Source: an uncultured Alphaproteobacteria bacterium (GTDB lineage: Bacteria > Pseudomonadota > Alphaproteobacteria > Micavibrionales > Micavibrionaceae). From it: DNA of 11,666 nt. The stretch lies in assembly GCA_937128575.1 (NCBI GenBank), contig CAKZMN010000003.1, forward strand, positions 1 to 11,666, in the 5' to 3' direction. Below the pieces are notes generated by a model. The model was not told the DNA's origin. It did not search any database and saw nothing but the letters and a program-made list of their open reading frames with translations. Of the stretch, positions 6,230 to 11,666 are shown in pieces (position 1 is the stretch's first letter; every line of letters starts with the position of its first letter). The position numbers and the translations under genes were made by a program.

Positions 6230-7750
6230 ATGGTCGCGCGCGTTAATACAGTTGCGTTTCAAGGCGTGGATGTTCGCCCCGTCGATGTGCAGGTGCAGAT
6301 ATCAAGTGGTTTGCCCGCCTTTACGATTGTCGGCCTGCCGGATAAGGCTGTGGCGGAAAGTAAGGAGCGCGTACGAGCCGCGTTACACGCGCTGGGTATG
6401 TCGCTACCGCCGAAGCGTTTAACGGTTAATTTGGCGCCTGCGGATGTGGCGAAGGAAGGCTCGCATTATGATTTACCTATTGCGCTGGGGCTTTTGGCGG
6501 CTATGGGGGTTATTCCAAAAGAAGAGCTTGAGCAATCTGTTGTGCTGGGCGAGCTTGGGCTGGATTCCTCAATACGCGCGGTTGCGGGCATTTTACCGGC
6601 GGCTGTTCATGCGGGCACGAATGATAATCGTTTGATTTGTCCGCAAAGTTGCGGCGGCGAAGCGGCGTGGGCGGGCGATATTGATATTCTGGCGCCGCGC
6701 GATTTGTTGCAATTGATCAACCACATTAAAGGTAGTCAGGTTATGGGCCGCCCGGAGGCGAAGATTAGCGATTCTTCGCCTGTTACGGGTCCTGATTTGG
6801 CGGATGTGAAGGGGCAGGAAATGGCCAAGCGCGCGCTGGAGATTACGGCGGCGGGCGGTCATAATTTATTGATGATTGGGCCGCCGGGCTCGGGTAAATC
6901 TATGCTGGCGAGCTGCTTGCCGGGTATTTTACCGCCGCTGACCCCGCGCGAAGCCTTGGAGGTTTCGATGGTGCATTCGTTGGCGGGTAGTTTGCCGGAC
7001 GGCGGGTTGATAACCAAGCGTCCCTTTCGTGATCCGCATCATTCTGCCTCACAACCGGCCTTGATTGGCGGTGGTCACCGGGTTCGTCCGGGGGAGATTT
7101 CCTTGGCGCATAATGGCGTTTTGTTTTTAGATGAATTGCCGGAGTTTTCACGCGGTTCCTTGGAATCGATGCGTCAGCCCTTGGAAACAGGAACGGCGCT
7201 TATTGCGCGGGCCAACCATCATGTGCAATATCCCGCGCGGTTTCAGTTAATTGCGGCGATGAATCCGTGTCGGTGCGGCCATATGGGTGATGGGGCGCTG
7301 GAGTGTTCAAAAGCGCCGCGCTGCGGCAGTGATTATCAGTCAAAAATTTCAGGGCCAATGATGGATCGCATTGATATTCAGGTGGATGTGCCGCCGGTTT
7401 TGGTTTCAGATTTAGATGCACCGCGCGGAGAGTTGTCGGCGGATGTTGCTGCGCGCGTTTTGGCGGCGCGGAATGCCCAACAAGAGCGCTTTACGGCGCT
7501 GGGCGCGCCAGAAAATATGACGCTTAATGCGCACGCGGACAGCAAAATTTTAGAAGAAATCGCGGTTATGGACGCGGATGCGAAGGCGCTTTTGAATAAA
7601 TCGATGGAGAGCGCAAAATTATCGGCGCGGGGCTATTATCGCATTTTACGCGTGGCGCGGACAATTGCCGATCTAAATAACGCCCCGAAAACGTTAAATA
7701 AAATGCATATTGCAGAGGCGCTAGGGTATCGCCGCGTTTTGGCTAATTAG
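6230..7750 (+). CDS. yifB: YifB/ComM-family AAA+ ATPase (Mg-chelatase-like)
   Basis: In naturally competent bacteria the ComM member of this family is a hexameric helicase that promotes branch migration while transformed DNA is integrated; many other bacteria carry it as YifB. From the ATG at 6230 the protein has 506 residues, full length. An N-terminal Lon-protease-like S5 fold domain (about 1-170; VGLPDKAVAESKERVRAAL, DLPIALGLLAA) precedes the AAA+ domain. Walker A is GPPGSGKS (217-224), Walker B is VLFLDE (297-302), and the sensor region is AAMNPCRCG (342-350). Four cysteines (C347, C349, C359, C365) form the characteristic cluster between sensor and arginine-finger segments. A C-terminal Mg-chelatase helical domain (about 400-500) ends with ARGYYRILRVARTIADL. 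The 215-base upstream gap separates it from a divergent unknown gene. No competence genes are visible nearby. Confidence 0.95.
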   Translation: MVARVNTVAFQGVDVRPVDVQVQISSGLPAFTIVGLPDKAVAESKERVRAALHALGMSLPPKRLTVNLAPADVAKEGSHYDLPIALGLLAAMGVIPKEELEQSVVLGELGLDSSIRAVAGILPAAVHAGTNDNRLICPQSCGGEAAWAGDIDILAPRDLLQLINHIKGSQVMGRPEAKISDSSPVTGPDLADVKGQEMAKRALEITAAGGHNLLMIGPPGSGKSMLASCLPGILPPLTPREALEVSMVHSLAGSLPDGGLITKRPFRDPHHSASQPALIGGGHRVRPGEISLAHNGVLFLDELPEFSRGSLESMRQPLETGTALIARANHHVQYPARFQLIAAMNPCRCGHMGDGALECSKAPRCGSDYQSKISGPMMDRIDIQVDVPPVLVSDLDAPRGELSADVAARVLAARNAQQERFTALGAPENMTLNAHADSKILEEIAVMDADAKALLNKSMESAKLSARGYYRILRVARTIADLNNAPKTLNKMHIAEALGYRRVLAN

Positions 7751-7844
7751 CTATTAAAATCAGTGGTTTAATCTATTTGTGTGGCGATGCATCATAAATA
7801 ATTATATCATTTATCTATATAAAGAAGCCTTTAGTAACAGTATA

Positions 7845-7852
7845 TTAACCAT
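7845..7852 (+). promoter_or_regulatory. CtrA-like half site (TTAACCAT)
   Basis: TTAACCAT lies 46 bases upstream of the ATG at 7898. This 8-mer is the half site described for the alphaproteobacterial cell-cycle regulator CtrA. The second TTAA, seven bases on in the full site, is absent (AAGG instead), and an 8-mer in AT-rich DNA can be fortuitous. Confidence 0.22.
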
Positions 7853-7897
7853 AACAAGGGTAAACTTTTATATAGTTTAATAACAGTGGCGTGAGTA

Positions 7898-8953
7898 ATG
7901 AGTCCCGAAGGATATAAAGCAGCGAGTACAGCAAGTGTAAACATCATGGATGTTTTTGCGCGCGCGTCCGGGCAGCAAACCAATGCCGCGACCATCAACG
8001 TCGATAAAACACCAATGTCCAAAGTGTCCGGTATTAATCACGTTGCTGATCTTCCGAAAGTTAATGCGGGTGATTTGAAGGTTAATACACAAAACGCGGC
8101 AGATATCTCTGGCAAACAGGCTACCGCTATGACGATGCGCGAGCAAGTTGCGGGCGCGGCGAGCAATTTTGCAAAAGATGTTCAGCAAGTGCAGGCAACT
8201 ATGGATGTTGCGCTTAAAGAGGCTTCACAAACGCTTGGTATAGACCCCAAGCAGGCTACGGCAACGATGCATCCAACACCAGTTACAACGCATGCTGTTG
8301 CAGGGGCGGCTATGGGGCTGGCGATTGCACTACCGGGTGCGGATATGGCGCTTGGCTTGGCGCAGGCGATTAGCGATGTAAAAAATGAGCGCGGTAACCT
8401 TACGCCGACGCAAGAGGCGAAGCTGGCGGATGAGATGCAGGCTCTTCTTTCGCCAAAGCGCGATGAGCAAGGCAATGTCGTAGCGCCGCCCGCGGTTGAT
8501 TCAGATTTTGATTTTGAAGTGATTAAGCCGGAGGAAATTAAAAATTTGTACAAGGCGCCGCAAGATCACCCAGAGGGTAAGCAAATTTGGGGTACGCTTA
8601 ATTTGTTGGATGAAGAAATTATTCCACATTTAGAGCATGCTAAAGAACATGAGTTTGATAATACGGGTAACAAGTTACAGGTTGCGGCAGAGACAACGAA
8701 TGTCGCGGCCATCACGTCTATTACAGGCGATCAAGCGACGGCTGAGACTATTGTCGCCACCACGGCTGATGAAGTTACGTTTCAATCTGGTTCTTTGCTG
8801 GATCTTAAGGGTGTGGTGCCTGAAGCAGAGGATGCTAAGACCCTATATGCGAAAGCGACGGAAACGCCGATCTTTAAATTGGATAATGAATTTGACCCGC
8901 AGGCGCTTGAGGCGAAGGCTACGATGTCTGTCGGCGTGGGCAGTGCCGCGTAG
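7898..8953 (+). CDS. Uncharacterised Ala-rich protein
   Basis: I do not recognise this 351-residue protein. It is rich in Ala, Thr, Val and acidic residues, has no Cys and a single Trp (231), and has no N-terminal signal peptide. A low-complexity N-terminal third (1-125) with a probable helix at about 80-112 leads into a Gly/Ala hydrophobic stretch at 132-157 (AVAGAAMGLAIALPGADMAL), which could be a membrane-associated or buried helix. An acidic middle region follows (DSDFDFEVIKPEEIKNLY, 201-218; LLDEEIIPHLEHAKEHEFD, 236-254). QATA recurs at 74-77, 119-122 and 279-282 within similar contexts (GKQATA, PKQATA, GDQATA). Codon use agrees with neighbouring genes and supports this frame. There is no strong ribosome site before the ATG. 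It is a single-gene unit: a gap of 147 bases separates it from yifB and a terminator follows. Confidence 0.72.
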   Translation: MSPEGYKAASTASVNIMDVFARASGQQTNAATINVDKTPMSKVSGINHVADLPKVNAGDLKVNTQNAADISGKQATAMTMREQVAGAASNFAKDVQQVQATMDVALKEASQTLGIDPKQATATMHPTPVTTHAVAGAAMGLAIALPGADMALGLAQAISDVKNERGNLTPTQEAKLADEMQALLSPKRDEQGNVVAPPAVDSDFDFEVIKPEEIKNLYKAPQDHPEGKQIWGTLNLLDEEIIPHLEHAKEHEFDNTGNKLQVAAETTNVAAITSITGDQATAETIVATTADEVTFQSGSLLDLKGVVPEAEDAKTLYAKATETPIFKLDNEFDPQALEAKATMSVGVGSAA

Positions 8954-9009
8954 TTATTCATTGTGATTACTCGCTTTTTTTAAATTTTCTTGTCTGTAAA
9001 ACGACCAAT

Positions 9010-9039
9010 CCGCTATATTCTTACGTAGCGGCTTTTTTT
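9010..9039 (+). terminator. Intrinsic (Rho-independent) terminator after the Ala-rich protein gene
   Basis: CCGCTA (9010-9015) pairs with TAGCGG (9026-9031), with a possible extra T-G pair at the loop, giving a 6-7 bp stem and an 8-10 nt loop. It is followed after one C by seven T residues (9033-9039). It lies 57 bases after the stop at 8953 and 30 bases before the next ATG, insulating the two genes. Confidence 0.8.
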
Positions 9040-9069
9040 CATTTAAATTCCACGCGTTAGGATTTTTTC

Positions 9070-10041
9070 ATGCGCAATATCTTTCTTTTTTCGACGATTT
9101 TTCTTTTGGGCTCATTGTCTTTTGGGGCGGGCGCTGCGGCGCAATCTGCGCAGTCGCGTACATATTGTGAGCGGGCGGAAAATACGGCGGACGTTATGGC
9201 GTGCGTTAAGAAACGTCATGAAGAGGCGCAGAAGCGCTTGAATGTAATTTATGATCGTGTGCTGGAAAATGAAAGCAAGGTCGTAGAAATTATCGATAAT
9301 GAGGCGCTGGCCGATAGCGAATCAGCTGTGCATGAAGAGCCCGCCCCCATACAGGGACAGCCGGATATGGTCCGGGGCGCTCAACAAAATTGGATTGCCT
9401 ATCGTGATCAGGAATGTGACTGGGAGCGGAAATTGGAAGACACCGAATCGCTTAAACGCATTCGCCAGCTATCGTGCCTTACAGCCTTAACCGAGCAGCG
9501 CTCTGATGTTTTAAGCCTTTCTCTCGATCTTGAGGAAGAGGGCGCTTCGCGTTCAACGGAGCATAGCACCACGCCGCGCTGGATGAATGCATTGGCGGCG
9601 GATGATCAGTCGGTTTTTTGGAAATATAATGATTATCTGCGCGCGGATATTAATTGTGACGGCGTGGATGAGGAAATTATGAATGGGGTGAAAATTGAGC
9701 CGCGCGCTGGCGCAGATGAAGATGAAAGTTCAGAAAACTTTGCCCTGAATTCGGTGGTTGCCATTACGCAAAACTCTGCGACTGGGCGTCCTAAGGCGAC
9801 TATGTTTTACTTTTCTGTTGCTGTTGAGGCGAGCGAAGAGGCCGTTTGTGATTCGGGTTTGAGGTTTTCTGTTGTTGATTATGAACCAGTGCCGGTGGCG
9901 GCTGTTGAAGGCGCGGCGCTTGCCGTCGAAGCGGAGGTCGCTTGTAAAAGCGCGCTTCAAATCAATGATGGTAAATGCGCGTCCAAGCTTATTCATTGGG
10001 ATGGCGCGGCATATAATGTTTTGCCAGTGCCCGCGCCATAA
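9070..10041 (+). CDS. Exported protein with an LprI/DUF1311 N-terminal domain
   Basis: A clear signal peptide (MRNIFLFSTIFLLGSLSFGAGAAA, cleavage near residue 24) sends the 323-residue protein to the periplasm. Residues about 31-150 match the LprI-N/DUF1311 pattern: Cys33, a MAC at 43-45, an LNVIYDRVL helix (57-65), AQQNWIAYRDQEC (104-116) and SCLTALTEQR (135-144). The four cysteines C33, C45, C116 and C136 are placed as disulphide partners. Some members, such as mycobacterial LprI, inhibit lysozyme, but most are uncharacterised, so the role is open. The second half is less recognisable; it contains DINCDGVDEE (193-202), which resembles a Ca-binding DxNxDGxxD loop. An AGGA seven bases before the ATG supports the start. 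The LOG gene follows after 12 bases, so the two are probably cotranscribed. Codon use is native. Confidence 0.8.
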   Translation: MRNIFLFSTIFLLGSLSFGAGAAAQSAQSRTYCERAENTADVMACVKKRHEEAQKRLNVIYDRVLENESKVVEIIDNEALADSESAVHEEPAPIQGQPDMVRGAQQNWIAYRDQECDWERKLEDTESLKRIRQLSCLTALTEQRSDVLSLSLDLEEEGASRSTEHSTTPRWMNALAADDQSVFWKYNDYLRADINCDGVDEEIMNGVKIEPRAGADEDESSENFALNSVVAITQNSATGRPKATMFYFSVAVEASEEAVCDSGLRFSVVDYEPVPVAAVEGAALAVEAEVACKSALQINDGKCASKLIHWDGAAYNVLPVPAP

Positions 10042-10053
10042 AGGACTTCTTTT

Positions 10054-10599
10054 ATGTTTAGTGTTTGTGTTTTTTGCGCATCTTCCCCCAAGGTTGATGC
10101 GCGTTATATAGATGCAGCGCATGAGGCTGGTATAATGATTGCCGAGCATGGTTGGCGTTTGGTTTATGGCGGCGGGCAGAATGGTTTAATGGGCGCGGCG
10201 GCCGATGGGGCGCTGGCGGCGGGCGGCGAAGTGACTGGCGTTATTCCGCAGTCTTTGGTTGAAAAAGAGGTCGCGCATGCGGGGCTAACCACATTATATA
10301 AAACTGACACGATGCATGAACGCCAAATGAAAATGACCGAGCTATCCGATGCATTTGTTGTTTTGCCGGGCGGCACGGGCACGCTTGCTGAATTGTTTGA
10401 GGTTATTACTTGGCGGCAATTGGGGCTGCATGAAAAGCCAATTATCTTGGTTAATATTGATGGTTATTGGGACTCTTTAATCGCGATGATGGACCATGCC
10501 ACGCAAGAACAATTTCTTTATGGCGATTACCGCAAAACACTGAGAATTATTGAAGATTTAGGGGATTTATCAACAATTTTGAAAAAAACCCTCGCTTAG
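10054..10599 (+). CDS. LOG-family (TIGR00730) nucleoside 5'-monophosphate phosphoribohydrolase
   Basis: LOG proteins cleave the N-glycosidic bond of nucleoside monophosphates; plant and some bacterial members release active cytokinins, while bacterial ones may serve nucleotide salvage. The 181-residue Rossmann-fold protein is the usual size. It shows CVFCASSPKVD near the start, VYGGGQNGLMG (37-47), the MHERQMKM segment (87-94) and the signature PGGTGTLAELFE (105-116), with the catalytic Arg90 and Glu113 positions kept. KPIILVNIDGYWD (128-140) is also typical. AAGGA eight bases before the ATG gives a good start. It follows the LprI-like gene by 12 bases and is likely on the same mRNA, although no functional link is obvious. 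A substrate cannot be assigned from sequence alone; it belongs to the short YvdD-like group rather than the longer PpnN type. Confidence 0.93.
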   Translation: MFSVCVFCASSPKVDARYIDAAHEAGIMIAEHGWRLVYGGGQNGLMGAAADGALAAGGEVTGVIPQSLVEKEVAHAGLTTLYKTDTMHERQMKMTELSDAFVVLPGGTGTLAELFEVITWRQLGLHEKPIILVNIDGYWDSLIAMMDHATQEQFLYGDYRKTLRIIEDLGDLSTILKKTLA

Positions 10600-10665
10600 G
10601 TCGATTTTCATTGTGATTTGTTATAGGTATTTAAAACTATTTAGGTTTATCATTTATATGTGGTA

Positions 10666-10696
10666 TTTACCTGCTTGATGCCTTTGCAAAGGTAAA
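10666..10696. promoter_or_regulatory. Nested inverted repeats upstream of the diguanylate cyclase gene
   Basis: A perfect 12-bp palindrome CCTTTGCAAAGG (10681-10692) lies about 20 bases before the ATG at 10713. An outer pair, TTTACC (10666-10671) and GGTAAA (10691-10696), encloses and slightly overlaps it. This could be an operator for a dimeric regulator or a leader-RNA hairpin. There is no T-tract after it, so it is not an intrinsic terminator for the LOG gene. Confidence 0.35.
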
Positions 10697-10712
10697 ATAA
10701 GCTTCTTATTAA

Positions 10713-11666
10713 ATGAAACAGATTGAACACGTGCAATACTCAGATTCCGCAGAAAAAGCAAAAAAATATTCGGATGCCGCGCTTGAGCGTTTGCAGAAAG
10801 AAGAGCTTGCCCCTGTGCCGGATCTTTATGAGCTTTGGTATGTGTATTATTCTGGCGCAAATGCGGACGTTACGCGCGCCGTTGATATTTTAGAAGCCAC
10901 CAACCAAAAAATGACGGTTGAGCGCTGTTTGGAAATACATCAGAGATTTTTAAATCAAGACAATCAAAACGAAGAAGTGCGCCTTGTTGGTGATAAAATT
11001 CATGACACCATCAGAGATGTTACGGGCGTTGTTGGTAATGTAAAAACGGCCGCGGCAGAATATAATACCAGCCTTTCAAAGGTTACTGACCAGCTTGGCG
11101 GGGATATGTCTGCATCTGAGATTGAGGTGGTTTTGCGCGATGTTGTGAGCAACACACAAAACATGATTGCGCAAAACGAAGCGTTGGAACAAAAGCTTTC
11201 CATGTCATCGCAAGCCATGGAAGAGCTGCAACAAGATTTAGAGGCCGCAAAAAAAGAAGCGCTTACAGACGGTTTAACGAATTTGGCCAATCGCAAGGCG
11301 TTTGATGCGGAGATGATGCGCATTGTTGAAGAGGTGCAGGAAAGTGGTGAAACGTTTTCCTTAGTTATGATGGATATTGATCACTTCAAGGCCTTTAATG
11401 ATGATTACGGTCATCAAGTTGGCGATCAGGTTTTACGTCTTGTTGCTAAAACCTTGACTGACGGTGTTAAGGGTCGCGACGTTGCGGCGCGCTATGGCGG
11501 TGAAGAATTTGTTATTATTTTGCCGGAGACCAATATAGAAGCCGCGCTTAAGGTGGCGAATAATTTGCGCCAAGCGGTGGAGAGCAAAGAAATTGTAAAT
11601 CGTAGTACAGGCAAAACTTTGGGCCGCATTACATTATCTGGCGGCGCGGCAGAATATTTTCCTAAA
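10713..11666 (+). CDS. Diguanylate cyclase (GGDEF domain), 3'-truncated by the window end
   Basis: GGDEF enzymes join two GTP into the second messenger c-di-GMP. The frame runs from an ATG at 10713, directly preceded by an in-frame TAA, to the last base (318 codons). Residues 1-80 form a helical region with a PDLYELWYVYYSGAN motif like the N-termini of alphaproteobacterial DgcB-type cyclases. Residues about 90-182 are long helices, probably a dimerising coiled coil, ending in the usual hinge KEALTDGLTNLANRKAF (181-197). The catalytic domain has MMDIDHFKAFND (metal Asp221) and the active-site GGEEF (262-266). The inhibitory I-site is not canonical: KGRD (253-256) replaces RxxD. No membrane segment or signal peptide is seen, so it is cytoplasmic. 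There is no evident ribosome site. About 30-50 residues of the domain should lie beyond the window. Confidence 0.93.
   Translation, partial: MKQIEHVQYSDSAEKAKKYSDAALERLQKEELAPVPDLYELWYVYYSGANADVTRAVDILEATNQKMTVERCLEIHQRFLNQDNQNEEVRLVGDKIHDTIRDVTGVVGNVKTAAAEYNTSLSKVTDQLGGDMSASEIEVVLRDVVSNTQNMIAQNEALEQKLSMSSQAMEELQQDLEAAKKEALTDGLTNLANRKAFDAEMMRIVEEVQESGETFSLVMMDIDHFKAFNDDYGHQVGDQVLRLVAKTLTDGVKGRDVAARYGGEEFVIILPETNIEAALKVANNLRQAVESKEIVNRSTGKTLGRITLSGGAAEYFPK

Noticed and set aside
7780..7800. GATGCATC palindrome after yifB as a terminator
   Set aside because: The stem is only four base pairs with no loop and there is no T-tract, so it is not a credible intrinsic terminator.
8637..8966. 109-codon Arg-rich plus-strand ORF inside the Ala-rich protein gene
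   Set aside because: The Arg/Leu richness comes from reading GCG/GCT/GAG-type codons one base off. The in-frame gene has normal codon bias, so this is a shadow.
9730..10149. 139-codon minus-strand ORF antisense to the LprI-like and LOG genes
   Set aside because: Basic, low-quality product spanning two well-supported plus-strand genes.

Overview
The window looks like an ordinary chromosomal stretch from a Gram-negative bacterium, most likely an alphaproteobacterium of intermediate GC. I base this on the hisA-hisF-hisE order, exported envelope proteins with signal peptides, and a diguanylate cyclase whose N-terminal region resembles alphaproteobacterial DgcB-type proteins. No 16S gene or other strict marker is present, so the placement is an inference. 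I see no CRISPR array, tRNA, rRNA, transposase or phage gene.

Layout. Positions 1 to about 380 do not belong with what follows. They hold a GC-rich, minus-strand coding fragment that runs straight into the middle of hisA, so hisA lacks about its first 45 codons. This is either an assembly chimera or a real rearrangement. Next comes a histidine-biosynthesis operon, hisA (truncated)-hisF-hisE (362-2105, +). It meets tail to tail, sharing a TTAA, with a minus-strand amidinotransferase/dimethylargininase-like hydrolase (2102-3106). A divergent intergenic region with recognisable promoters leads to an exported, enlarged S11-type D,D-carboxypeptidase homologue (3256-4626, +). That gene converges on panD (4630-4989, -). 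hinT/HIT (5073-5432, +) is divergent from panD and convergent with an unknown helical protein (5445-6014, -).

The second half is all on the plus strand: a YifB/ComM-type AAA+ ATPase (6230-7750), an unknown Ala-rich protein (7898-8953) followed by a good intrinsic terminator, then an exported LprI-like protein (9070-10041) closely followed by a LOG-family phosphoribohydrolase (10054-10599), and finally a GGDEF diguanylate cyclase (10713 to beyond the window end).

Functionally these are mostly unlinked housekeeping genes: histidine and pantothenate synthesis, nucleotide salvage or hydrolysis, wall maintenance, DNA uptake/recombination and c-di-GMP signalling. I do not find a convincing new multi-gene system. 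The points most worth a second look are the abrupt junction inside hisA, the atypical S11 protein, the two unrecognised proteins, the degenerate inhibitory site of the cyclase, and a few palindromic or promoter-like intergenic elements.
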